64,000 nucleotides of DNA from positions 3,279,276 to 3,343,275 of the forward strand of contig JAUFSD010000003.1 in assembly GCA_033030425.1 (NCBI GenBank), given 5' to 3'. This document shows, piece by piece, positions 47,589 to 58,432 of the stretch. The notes under the pieces were generated by a model. The model ran no database searches. It had not been told where the DNA came from and saw nothing but the letters and a program-made list of their open reading frames with translations. Source of the stretch: Verpa conica (Eukaryota; Ascomycota; Pezizomycetes; Pezizales; Morchellaceae). Every line of letters begins with the position of its first letter. Positions within the stretch are counted from its first letter, which is position 1. The position numbers and the translations under genes were made by a program.

Positions 47589-48729
47589 GGAGGGCAAACA
47601 AATTCTATCCCTAACAGAAGTATTAGAGCTCTATGTTCGTTCCCGAGGAGCAACCTCTTAACACCCCAGTATAAGTGTACCTATGTCTCTCTCAAGAAAT
47701 GGTGTTTTGAAAGTGAAGACCACGTATATCTTTAGTTCCTAGTCTCTATAGTCACTCCACGAGACGCTGGAGACGTTTCAACAGCCGTTATACTAAAAGT
47801 AGCGCCTGTGACATGCCCTCTAGTCATTCGTGGAAGTAGCCGATTAGTTCAGGCTAGGTAGACCTAAATTTCGTCCTATCACGAACTATTTGAGAGTTCC
47901 ATATCTGTCTATTCGCATCCAAGGGACAACTGCTAAGATTTTACTTAAGCTCGGAGCTATGTAGAATTTTCTTGTATCGCCTACCAGCCCTCAGACCCTC
48001 AATTCCTTGAGGCTCCATGTATTATGAGAGATCAAACAATCAGTCAATATAACTAAAGAGTGAGTTCGAAATTATACTCTCTCTGGTAGGAGGGGAAACC
48101 TCAATAGTCGGTAAACTGGGAGCTAGGTCGGGTAGATCTAATAAGTGATCTATCACCAATTCTCAGATACACAAAGGGGGATTGTGGGGCAGTAGAGGTA
48201 AAGCCCAGCCCTAGATGACAGTCTAATCTAATACCTGGTCATGTGATCATCTAGTCCCCTGACAAAACAGAATGCAGCACGGCTACAAGATCACAAAAAC
48301 TATTTGAGATTGGAAATACTTATGTGGTTTAAGTTTCCTGGGCGCAGTAGGTGAATATGAATTATGATGGCACATACGAAACGCGGAAATATTACAAGGA
48401 GCGATTTCACCTAACCTCAATGGGACCAGGAGGGAAGGTCGCTACTATTTCTTCAATATTTTCCCATAGATTTTGCTAAACGAATACGAGATATTAGCGC
48501 CTATGTAGTAAGCATATAATTAAATAACTAGAGATGCCTCGAAGGGAGCAAGATACTGTGGAGCAGGCTGAGGAGATGAAGCTAGCGGAGCGTTACTGTA
48601 GCTGTCAATGTTCTCAGAGTGGCTGTTAGTGTATAACGGGTAATGATTTATGACTAGGCTAATCTGCTCCCCCAGCTATCTATAGATATCTATATACAAC
48701 CCTAACCCTTGTTGTCACGGTGTCTCCAC
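47589..48729. other. decayed or intergenic DNA
   Basis: No intact frame. It may include unreadable parts of the minus-strand kinase remnant. A telomere-like CAACCCTAACCC occurs near 48697; it is too short to interpret. Confidence 0.4.
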
Positions 48730-48845
48730 AGTACTAGCGATGCCGAAAAGTGAGTGGGTCATGTGACCGTATCTGGGTGTGGGAAAACAATTACACACCG
48801 TGTACGTGTCACGTGACCCACTCACTTTTCGGCATCGCTAGTACT
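48730..48845. repeat. MITE-like near-palindrome
   Basis: Arms 48730-48767 and 48808-48845 are 38-bp inverted repeats with one mismatch (GTCATGTGAC against GTCACGTGAC), separated by 40 bp. The outer TA dinucleotides (TA|CTAGCG...CGCTAG|TA) fit a TA target duplication of a Tc1/mariner-type element. There is no coding capacity. Confidence 0.75.
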
Positions 48846-48941
48846 ATACCGCGAGACCGAGAATCACGCTAGGAGGTTTAAATAAGTGGCAAAACACTTA
48901 ACTCGTAAAGGGCTAAGTAAGCAAAGAAAACTGAAGGAGGT

Positions 48942-49143
48942 ATACCGTAGAAACTCGAGAAATTCGCTATGCGGGCGTCGCCGACACGTACTAATAAAGG
49001 TGTCCTCTAGACCCGTTTGGGCCCTCCCTAAACTAATTAAAGCTAGCTAGAGATAATTACCCTTACGATCAGAGAGCTGCTATACGTTTGGTAGGAAGTG
49101 GCGGCGACGCCCGCATAGCGAATTTCTCGAGTTTCTACGGTAT
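48942..49143. repeat. MITE family M1, copy 1
   Basis: Perfect 42-bp inverted repeats at 48942-48983 and 49102-49143 (outer end TACCGTAGAAACTCGAG, inner end GCGGGCGTCGCCG) flank a 118-bp interior. The ends can be read as TA|CCGTAG...CTACGG|TA. A homologous copy lies at 53534-53736. Confidence 0.85.
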
Positions 49144-50454
49144 CTCACGGTATAGCAAGTGGCGAAAATAGTTGCTGCGAAACTCTTCTTAGGAAGATTG
49201 TCCAGCCACACTTTACCCTACCGCTTCTATATATAGGGACCCTATGAAACAATAAAACGGAATGAAACCTTGGGAAATTCTGTTCTAGACTTCAAACATT
49301 TAAAAGTATTTTTGGAAGAAGGATTTTGTTCTATTCTCTCAGGCTTTTAACAGATAATGTTTTTCATTTTTGAAACCTTTGCTACGTTGCTATATATACC
49401 ACTCACTACCTGGTCCGAGGCGTACCCGTAGGTACACACTCCCGTAATACCCATATTTATAGCCAAGCTACTCTAGTATATTCCTTATCCAGTTTCTGTT
49501 TCTGTTTCTTTTCAAGCTGCCTCACAATGTAACGTAGTAGGGACCGCACTAGTTAATTTACTGTTTATTTTGAACCCATTCGTGTACGCTTTCACTACCT
49601 CTGCCCATGTCCATCGTCGCACTGGGAGTTTTCGTTCCCGTTTCTCATCACATTCCAAGTCCATGTTTATAATTAATGAAGTTGATATTTAAATGTATTG
49701 ATAGCTAGCCAGCTATAGGATATAAAGTGTTGACATTCTTTCGGGTGTCACCACTCGATATCCAGTCACGTGTCAACTTCTTGGCGCGGTAGCACGAGTA
49801 TAAACAGGGATTAATCTATCTAGAGGATCTCACGATCCAATAATAATGGCACAGTTGGTAGTCTCGTACCCATTACATACTCTTATTGCGTGGGTATACA
49901 TGATATGGAGTAATAAAATATGGGGAGTATTCCGACAATTTCAACGTGCATACAGGGCTTTTGAGGCTTAAGCGACAAATGCTCTTGGCAGAACAAACAA
50001 GCCTGCAAGGCATAAAAGTTCAGAGATCGGTTAAAAAAATGCCCCTAAAGCTAACTGGACAGTGAGAGTATAAAGGTTGGGCTAAGAATTCTACGCGCAT
50101 ATGTACCCCGCGCTAAGTCCCTAAAATGCGGGGTGAGTGCTACCCGACATAGCACAATCGCCCCCACAAACTCGTGCATGAAGTCTAAAGACCTTGGTGG
50201 CGCACAGATCATAAGTATCTTGAGAAACTCTCCTTCTCCACGAGTGCCTATAGCCGAATATCAATTGCCCATTTCTACCCAAGGGCCGTAACTCCGACTT
50301 TACACCTATCGCATATTACAGATCACAAGCCCTTGCTAACGGATTAGACCTGTCCTGCTACTATATTATTTCTCCATTAGCATAGAGGTGCATGCTGAAT
50401 GCGTAGACTGCGCTCTTGATCTCGCTGCACGCTGTGTCTAGATCCTCTTAGCAC
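49144..50454. other. intergenic, no gene recognised
   Basis: AT-rich at first. A TTTCTG microsatellite lies near 49494-49514. Nothing coding was recognised; 50120-50400 is GC-richer but not assignable. Confidence 0.4.
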
Positions 50455-50713
50455 TACTCGTAGTCGTCATGCGTTTCCGGATTATGTTAGCTGGGAGAGC
50501 GACATGTCTCTCTTACTAGCTCACATTCTGAGCTTGTGGGGCCTGTGCAATTGGTTAAACATAAAGACTATCTTTTCTTGATCATTGGTTCAGCAATATT
50601 CAGCGTATCACTGTAGTCCCTTTTGACCTGCACCCTGTTTATCTGGTGGATCTCAGTGAGCGACATTACGCTCCTAATCACTCTATTCCGTAAACGCTTG
50701 ACGACTACGAGTA
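50455..50713. repeat. MITE family M2, copy A
   Basis: Starts TACTCGTAGTCGTCATGCGT and ends with the near inverse, AAACGCTTGACGACTACGAG then TA. Length 259 bp. Inner right-end words (CGCTCC, TCAC, TATTCC) recur in copy B. TA sits at both ends. Confidence 0.75.
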
Positions 50714-51289
50714 TATACCTCACATCCTAACCTATAGGGGAATCCTCGATGATCGATTTATGCAACACTTAGGCTATTAGATACACAATTATTTGGCCTA
50801 GAATATCAAAGCTCAAGTTCAGCTGAAACTATTTCGAGTTGCTTCTGGTGTGGCTTTTGTGGTTGTTAAATGCTTTTTATGTACCGTTGTGTAATGACCA
50901 GTCGTAAAAAACAGGAGCTAATATATAACGCATCTTGTACCAGTTATCCCACACATAAACCCCTGTATAAAGTGTTAAAACAGCTCGGGGATCAGGGAAT
51001 ACCGTAAGGTCTCGAACGAAGAACATGATTCTGGAGCTGTGGTAAGGTCTTTTACAAACTCTTACTAAATCGAGTTAATCTTATATAGTAGTAGTTAGAA
51101 GTTTTTGAATTGGCTGGAAGCATCTACGATATGACTCTATACTGTGATTTAGTTGCTATATAATTTCAATTCAGCTTAAACTTTGACTACTTCTTTCGCC
51201 CGTGACTACAGGGTGGATGGGCCCAGGCACTTATGTATATCTGCAAGATTAATTATTCTGTTAAGATACAGCGTACGGTAATAATGGTA

Positions 51290-51400
51290 CCCAGGCCTTC
51301 CAAAGGGCTGACCTTTATTTGGGCTTGCCTGGGCCGCACTTGGGCCGGGCCGGAAGAGCACTTTTGCTAGTATTTGCCCGGGCTAAATATTTAATTGGGC
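51290..51400 (+). repeat. dispersed repeat fragment, copy 2
   Basis: Counterpart of 44432-44515 in the same orientation, sharing CCAGGCCTTCCAA and TTGGGCTTGCCTGG. It is followed by T and G homopolymers at 51461-51485. Confidence 0.55.
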
Positions 51401-51546
51401 CAACGTTAAATTTTTTTAGAAGGGGCTTGTCTCGAAAGTTAGCACCAGAGGGTACCACTTTTTTTTTTTTGGTGGGGGGGGGGGGACGGGGTACTGTCAG
51501 GCGAGTCTCCATGGCCCGGCTGCAGCCAGCGAAGGAACTACAGGGC

Positions 51547-51743
51547 CTCGATTAGGCGAGCACTCACGGCCCGACTGCTGTCACTGGGGGCTCCATATAC
51601 TTATGATAAATTTATTCATTCATTCACTGGGGGCTCGATCAGCCGAGTGATAGTGGGTGTCTCTCGAATAGGCGAGACTCCCCAGCAGCCGTGCCACCAA
51701 GGTCTGACTGCTGTTTTTTTAGAGAGAGTCTCGCCCAGTCGAG
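51547..51743. repeat. cluster of four CTCG-N6-CGAG palindromes
   Basis: Four 14-bp sites at 51547-51560 (CTCGATTAGGCGAG), 51634-51647 (CTCGATCAGCCGAG), 51663-51676 (CTCGAATAGGCGAG) and 51730-51743 (CTCGCCCAGTCGAG, reverse sense). The words CCCGACTGCTGTCACTGGGG, GACTGCTGT and AGTCTC/GAGACTC recur around them. The role is unknown. Confidence 0.7.
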
Positions 51744-51996
51744 AACCCCGTTCGTGTGAAAGTCAACTCCTACAACCCAAAAGTGAGTTGTTTCTGTGGT
51801 AAAAGATGTTGAATCGATTGTCTAAAAGAGATAGAGAAATCTATCGGTATATGCTCCAAAAGAGAAAACCCTAAACCCTCATTGGATGCCTTGCCTGGAT
51901 CCTCAAACATAGCAAATAGGGAAACACGTGACTCATATAAAACCGCCCATCAGCTATCCTTATTAGGAAGTATCTACAAAAGTTTTCTCCCGTAAT

Positions 51997-52322
51997 ACCG
52001 AGTGATATCTCGTGACTCGTGTGACTACGCAAGCGGGCAGGCAAGCAAGCAGCGCCACAACAATATCCGGAGCACCTCCGAGGCAGGCAGGCTAGAGTAC
52101 AGCGCAGAGGGGTTCTGAAATATACTCATATATTGGTAAATGGCGTAAAAGTCCCCAAATTTAGGTTGGCGTTATCCAAAAGTTCAAGGGGGGGCCATAA
52201 TAACACAACCACAACCCTAACTATCTTCTTTTTTAATTACAATCGATCCCTTGGGCGCTCTTTAGTTTGTATAATATTTAATTATAACTACTGTCTTTGT
52301 TGCTGTGTTGCCGCCTAGCCAC
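51997..52322 (+). repeat. dispersed element R, short copy
   Basis: Begins ACCGAGTGATATCTCGTGAC (51997) and ends near CGCCTAGCCACC (52322). Both terminal parts, and an inner block (CACAACCACAACCCT, TTACAATCGATC, AATTATAA), are present in inverted orientation at 59054-59922. It is about 326 bp, so probably an internally deleted derivative of the longer copy. Confidence 0.7.
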
Positions 52323-53344
52323 CGTACCGAGTAGTCACCAAAGAGATCTCACAGTAAAGGATATGACAACTAACGTCGCCTGGTTCTCTCATAATTCAAG
52401 TCCCCTTGTACAGCAGTGGCTTTCAGATCAAATGCATATGCTTTCTCCAGAGAGACAGGCTGTTCTTACTCCATAAATCGGCTATCTCCTGTATAAAATC
52501 CAGTTACACAAGGGGTTGCTTTTTGTTTTTTTTCTACTTTATTCTACCCCAAGTATTTCTCACAGCTAAATACAAGCTCATAATAGGTAAAGCTTTCTAT
52601 ATTGTAGGCCGAAAACATACCCGTACCGGCAATAGTTATACGAACTTAAGCTTGATAGTAGATAATTCAGTACATCCATGAGTGACCCGAAAAAACAACC
52701 CTGAGGCTGAAGCAAGATTAACTGGCCTTTTTAGTGACTATTCTATGCTACCTCTAATTGATTTGAGGTCAACTATTGATATCTACCTATAAGATAAAAT
52801 AGTGAATTCCTACGTAAGTACTCTCTGTTTCCAAGCCTTATTCGACGCTACAGGCAATGCTTAGCTTTCATCTAAGTACGGTATCAATTGTCGGAATCGT
52901 GTCACTCAGCAAAACACTGAAAATAAGATAAAACCTCAGCACACCTTCCCCTGTATAGGTAAATCTTTAATGGGAAATTTTTACATGCCGCTGCGGTGAG
53001 GGAATTCCAGGATAGCTCACGCATTTCTTTAGAAGACGAATATTAGAAGAAAAGGCACCCGGGTCGTTTGATGGCTTGCGCAAGCCTAAAAAGAAAAGTA
53101 AATCATGGAGCAAAACAAGGCAACCAAGCAGGAATTGAGCAGAGCTCTTTTTAAGAAATAGCTAACTAATTACAACAATGAATTAGATAACACCCACGAG
53201 TCCGCTGCCCACAAAAAAACGACCGATCCCCGACAGCAAAAAAATCACTCAAAATAGGGTCTATCCAACACACTAAGTTTTACGTTTACCGATTATGAAA
53301 TGTTTCCGATGAGCGGCTTGGGGGTAGCCGATTGACCTAAGACT
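52323..53344. other. intergenic, no gene recognised
   Basis: AT-rich. A 91-codon plus frame at 52406-52681 is not recognisable. Confidence 0.4.
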
Positions 53345-53489
53345 GTGATCATACAGACTCCGGCGAGAATGTGGATTTAAAACTTGGAGCTGTTATTGGC
53401 CTTCAAGTCTCCGACGAAGAATCTTATATCACACGCTGCTCACTAATGTCTGTTTCCGCAGTAATCTTGCCAGAGTCTGTATGATCACT
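53345..53489. repeat. short inverted-repeat element
   Basis: TGTGATCATACAGACTC at 53345 and its inverse GAGTCTGTATGATCAC ending at 53489 flank about 110 bp, with imperfect extension inwards (CGGCGAGAAT and ATCTTGCC). One copy was seen. Confidence 0.65.
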
Positions 53490-53533
53490 GGCCTAACACG
53501 TAAATCCGTGGCTTACCGTAGGATCATAACGAT

Positions 53534-53736
53534 ATACCGTATAAACTCGATAAGTTGGCTATGCGGGCGTCAACACCACCTATGTTTAATACTGTTCTCT
53601 AAACTTCTTTGAGCTTCCTCTAAACCCATCAAAGCTAGCTCATGATAATAATCCTTACAATCAGAAAGCAAGTATGTATTTGATTGGAAGTGGCAGCGAC
53701 GCCCGCATAGCCAATTTATCGAGTTTATACGGTATA
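53534..53736. repeat. MITE family M1, copy 2
   Basis: Inverted ends ATACCGTATAAACTCGATAA and the inverse ending TTATACGGTATA, with inner GCTATGCGGGCGTC and GACGCCCGCATAGC. The interior aligns with copy 1 (shared AAAGCTAGCT, CCTTACAATCAGA, GGAAGTGGCAGCGACG). TIR differences from copy 1 are mostly C-T or G-A. Confidence 0.85.
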
Positions 53737-53972
53737 CTCGTAGTCTTCAAGCGTTTTTGGAATGCAATAACAGGGAGTGCCATGCGCCTCATTGTATCTT
53801 CAAGGTGCAATGCGCCTCATGGGTGTTTTTCCTTGAATCTAAGGCTAGCTATTCGCTGAATTTCGTGCTGCCGAGAAAATTGACTAGCGGCACAGGCTTA
53901 CAAAGTAACCTCGTAGGAAAAACACGGCGCTCCCAGTCACCGTATTCTAGAAACGCTTGAAGACTACGAGTA
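53735..53972. repeat. MITE family M2, copy B
   Basis: TACTCGTAGTCTTCAAGCGT at the left and AAACGCTTGAAGACTACGAG then TA at the right; 238 bp. It starts inside the TA that ends the M1 copy, so the two elements share one TA. The interior contains two copies of ATGCGCCTCAT. Confidence 0.82.
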
Positions 53973-54361
53973 CACATCTACATATCACATGCTTCAGGAA
54001 CCGCAATGGCAAAGTCTGCATGGCTTCATTATGAGGCAGATATCCCGCTACGGGCCGCGCGGGGCCTGTAAGTGCTACCATTCCAGAGCTGAAACTACCT
54101 GGGGTGCATGAAGCTAAACCACAATCGGCTACCCACGCATCTCGCTACAGCGTACGGCAAAAAAGATCGAGAAATCAGCTTCTGCCACCAGGATATTATG
54201 GCCAATCCCACCACCAGAATCTCCGCCAAAAACCTAAAGAGCAAATAAAAACACTAAATCTCATGTCTTACGATTTTCGATCTTGTTTTCCGGTCGCTGT
54301 ACAGGCTGCGAGGGATCGCTACTACAGAGCTGAAATTACCCGAGCCCGCGTAAAGGCTAGC

Positions 54362-54825
54362 TGCAGGAAAGAGAAAACCTTTTCAATACCCGGCCACTAA
54401 GACAATACCCACACACGCGCCCCCTCCCCTCCCCCTAGGACATGCTTATGTGTATCCTCTATCCTGATGACTAAATAAATTGATCTTAGAATATTAAAAT
54501 TGAAGATTAAATAAACAAATAAAACTAGTCAAAGTTTAGTTAGTACATGTATACATCTCTAGCCTGCTATTAAAGTGTATAATTAAGAAACCAGCTTTAC
54601 CTTACCTCTCTCCCTATATCGCGTTTTCTTGGCGCTGACACATGACTTGTTTACTCCTGTACATACAATTTAGGATTAAATTTAGGGCTAAATTTATTTT
54701 TCTACTGTAAGACAAGTGTTTTACCCTAATGTCTCTCTGAGTTGAGGGTGTCTTTGGTGGTGGTGGGTATTGAAAAGTACTGCAGATAAAGCGCGGGCAT
54801 TGAAAAGGTTTTCTCTGCAGGAAAA
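54362..54825. repeat. inverted repeat with AT-rich interior
   Basis: The block around 54362-54399 (CAGGAAAGAGAAAACCTTTT, then CAATACCCGGCC) recurs inverted around 54788-54825 (GGGCATTGAAAAGG, then TTTTCTCTGCAGGAAA). The interior is AT-rich and non-coding. An M2-like left end (TACTCGTAAAACGC) lies just beyond at 54902. Confidence 0.5.
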
Positions 54826-55207
54826 CACCCATACGGTCACATTGAAGCTGTGTACCCACGTGGACAAAGTAAAGCAGCTATCAAGACCAGCAAATACTGT
54901 GTACTCGTAAAACGCTGGCGCTTTTGGAACGGGCTGATAACGCACACAATTGTATAGATGCTTACGTAATTACTCTAATTACAACCAACAAAGAGCCCCA
55001 AACATCACTATATACGTACTCAAGCTGCTATCTCGACGTTTCTTCCCTTTTCCCGGAGATAGATATACATCCACGGAAAGACCTATACGGGTTGGAAAGC
55101 TCTAGCTTTCTGACTGCTCTTTTGTACTAACCACTACCCGGCAGGCGGATTTTGTGGGTAGATCTGTTTCCAAATAAGAAAGCAAACTGGAGTGGCGGAT
55201 TGAAGAG

Positions 55208-55270
55208 TACTCGTAGTCTTCAAGCGTCTACAGAATCGGGTAACCGGGAACGCTATGCCACCCATTGAGA
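55208..55270 (+). repeat. MITE family M2, copy C (left end only)
   Basis: TACTCGTAGTCTTCAAGCGT followed by CTACAGAATCGGGTAACCGG matches the left end of copy B and the inverted right end of copy B. No matching right end was found within 400 bp, so it appears truncated. Confidence 0.6.
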
Positions 55271-57114
55271 TCCACAAAATACACCACGTACAGGAATGGA
55301 GTCTATAGTACAAGGGCCTGGCAATAAGTGACCGGGCGGTAGGGGTACACATGCAGGATACAGCAGTGCCTTAGCAGTCAAGGAAATGAACAATTGTGAT
55401 TCAAATCTACAAGAAATATAGGTCCTTGGCCAACAGTAGCATAGTGACTCTACCCCAGTAGCCAAGTCACTTAACCATACTAAGAAACAGAGGTTTACTT
55501 GTGAGATATTGGCAATAGTAGTTAGAAACTGTGCATTCTTTTCCCCTAGCACATCCTAGGTGCTCTCAAATCATACTCTATGGCCTTTCTCACTTTCTTT
55601 TTTCATAAACGGGTAAAGTAGTAGTGGGTGGTGGAAGAATTATGCGGATTTGTTCCTCCTGGTATCTTGTGGTGAATCAAGATCACCCTCGGCTGTTTCT
55701 CAGGCAGGCTCATGCTCGTTCGGTAACGTATTACTACAGCTTCTGGTAAAATTATTCTGGAAACAGGGATTATCGAGCAGGGACTCTAGCCAATGCTATT
55801 GTCAAAACCTGCGTCAAAAATGTAGAAGACGAATTATCTTGCGGGCCACATTTCCACAATAACTCTACCGGGAGCTGTAGGGGATTAAAGAAGGATAGTC
55901 TTTAGATTTAGCGAATAGTAGAAGCCCACAAGCTCACAATGTGACCATATCAGATAGGCATGTTGCTCTCCTCGTTATAGTAATTCGCGCTTACCAACCT
56001 TAGACTCCGTTATAATGATGTGTGTGTGCAGTGACCGCCAACATTATTTGAGAAACAAAAATTCATAGGCAGGGCTCTATAACCACTAATAATTTCAGAA
56101 TCCCCACCGAGAATCTAGAAGACTAGTAGAAAATTTGCCGGATTCCTACAATAGTCTTGCCGGTCGGTATATGAGTTTGGTTGATGTGCATACAACACCT
56201 TGTAAGTACGCGGAGTAGTGGGTTATGTAACACCACAGGAAGGAGCAGTCTCTGCACATCACTACCAGGTAGCTGGCGCTATTATTGGGTTAGGATTTGT
56301 AGATCTATAGGGTATCTAATCAAAATATCCTATTGTGTTACCCAGGCACTTCGTGCAGAGAAGGGATGAGTGAGGCATTTTATTTTTTAGTCAAATCATT
56401 ATTGATTTCTGCGTACAAAATGTGGGGATGAGTGAGGCACGTCCGCAAGCTTAGTATAGCGAGTGATATCGTATGAAACATAGTATCTTCTATACACACG
56501 CTACTTACTGAACCCAAAGTTTCAAAGACACTACCTCTAGCCACCAGATAGAAAAGACAAGATTCTAATTCTACGGATGTCAAGTTTTTTGTTTTCCTCT
56601 CAGAAGTGATCCTAACTTTTAATTTCCACTTAGGTGGTGTATCTTTATTTTGTACCATTGGATATTCTTGCACACGCTCAGCAAGTTTCGATCTCTAACC
56701 TTTTTGTGTCAATCATATTTGGAATTATTCTCTTTCTTTCGTTTTTGTTTTCGATCGTAAGACACGCATGGGAGTAGAAGGCACAGCATTTACGCAATTG
56801 GATTTGAACTCTGTGGGTAGCGGGGCTAGAACAGCCGATTTTGAGGGAATTATCTATCTCATCTACATGAGGTAATATAGAATAGAGATATGATTCATGT
56901 AATCTATATTCATGAATTATGATACTCCAGGGAAGGGAAAAGGGTGGAGAAGATTTTTAGCACCATGCGCTATTGATATGCGTTACCTCTGGGGGCCTCT
57001 CCGGTCCGGTTTCAGTTAGCTCATTGGGGTAATTCTTGGTAGTTGTGGGGTGGTCTGACACGCTCTATACCTTGGTATTGTGGTTCAGGGTCCGGATCCC
57101 TCACTGGACTTTAG
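55271..57114. other. intergenic, no firm gene
   Basis: A minus frame at 56380-56673 (97 codons) has a consensus GTAAGT inside, but I recognise no family. A 17-nt direct repeat (GGGATGAGTGAGGCA core) occurs at 56363 and 56425. Confidence 0.4.
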
Positions 57115-57123
57115 TATATATAA
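57115..57123 (+). promoter_or_regulatory. TATA box of the 57.2-kb gene
   Basis: TATATATAA lies about 104 bp upstream of the ATG at 57227. Confidence 0.45.
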
Positions 57124-57226
57124 TGGCCACCCAGCAGTTGGGTTTTTGAAGAGCACACAGCGAACATCAAGCAGCACCCAAGAAGCAGTAAACACCACCG
57201 AAACAGAGTCTTAAATACCAATCAAT

Positions 57227-58432
57227 ATGTCGGTAAACCGAAACGAAGTTCGCGGATCCACACAAGGTCAGCGTCTCGGCAGCTTCGACCACAACATTGA
57301 TGGCAAATACTTCCAGGTGGCATCCAATAACGACCGCACCAAATGTTTCATTGCGTATAAAATTCTACTCAGCCGTTCGGGACTCGAGATGGCGACTGTC
57401 GAATACAATGGGACCGAATGGGAACCAGCAAGGGGTATTCATAAGCCTAAAGATCTAAAACATACCGTTGGCGATAGTTTCTGCGTCTGCTATGACCCTA
57501 ACGATTCCAAGGTATGCCAAAATTCCAATTCTAGCTTTTGTGTACTGAGAAATAGCAGCGTCGCCTCATGTTTTTCATCCTGGAAGATGGCAGTGGAGAG
57601 GTGTACATGCGTATTCAGAACCCCAGTGGCACGTGGGAAGAACCGACACAAGTGAATAATATGAGAGTACACAGATACTGTAAACTCACCGTGACCATCA
57701 ACAAGGATCAGATATTTCTCTTTAGCGTGAATGAGAGTTCAGAACTTACTATGAGGTCGAGCTCATACAAAAACGGCAATTACACGTTTGACAATGAGGT
57801 TGTGACTGGGGGTGTCCAAGCTGCCGGGGACACAACAGCTCTCTACCACAATGGTAGGATGGATGTAGTCTACCGCACACCCGATGGGTCTGTTGCAGGC
57901 TCTACCAGACCCACAGACGACAGCAAGTGGGGAAAGTGTAAGTTCCCGTTCTCTGGCCTTTTTCTACAGCGCTAAGTAAATTTTAGCGTACAATTTGATA
58001 GCCCACGACCAGATCTCGAGAAAGTCCCCCATGGCACTCACGCGTGATGGGGGCGACAATGTGACTCTGTTCTACCTCAAGATTCAGGAAGGGACTGACT
58101 CCAGAGTCCCGACGATTTACGCCATACATCTCGTTCGTACCACTGAGAAGGACAAACGGTTGAAGAATGACTTAAATACGCCTAACAGAGTGGAGATGGT
58201 TGGGAGGATCGAGCCATCCAGCAACCTTGGTGCAGCTTTCGTCAATAAACCAGGCAAAACGCCACGTTCCTACCTCTTTAGTGTTTCCAAGACGGACGGC
58301 CAAAACGTTCTCGTTATGCGTGAGCGTACCAAGTTACTCGCGTCATTGGAAGATCATAGAGCTGCCGAGAGGTGGATCATCCCGAACCTGCTCCATACGG
58401 ACCCCGACCCTAAACCCATTGGTGGTATTTAG
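57227..58432 (+). CDS. uncharacterised protein, possible beta-propeller/lectin-like
   Basis: Three exons join in frame: 57227-57511, 57559-57937 and 57987-58432, giving 369 residues. Introns are short (47 and 49 nt) with GTATGC/GTAAGT donors and CAG/TAG acceptors. It starts MSVNRNEVRGSTQGQRLGSF with no signal peptide. It has repeating short beta-strand segments such as CFIAYKILLSRSGLEMATVE, GEVYMRIQNPSGTWEEPTQV, ELTMRSSSYKNGNYTF and MDVVYRTPDGSVAGSTRP, spaced like blades of a small propeller (pattern YxxxDGxxxxWxxP). This is reminiscent of fungal lectins, but I do not recognise a family and the fold is a guess. It is the only intact gene among the transposon relics of 48-64 kb. Confidence 0.7.

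Noticed and set aside
47389..47661. 90-codon plus-strand open frame
   Set aside because: Antisense to the kinase-like remnant, which has recognisable motif content.
56380..56673. 97-codon minus frame with an internal GTAAGT
   Set aside because: Possible exon, but no acceptor or continuation gave a recognisable protein; left uncalled.
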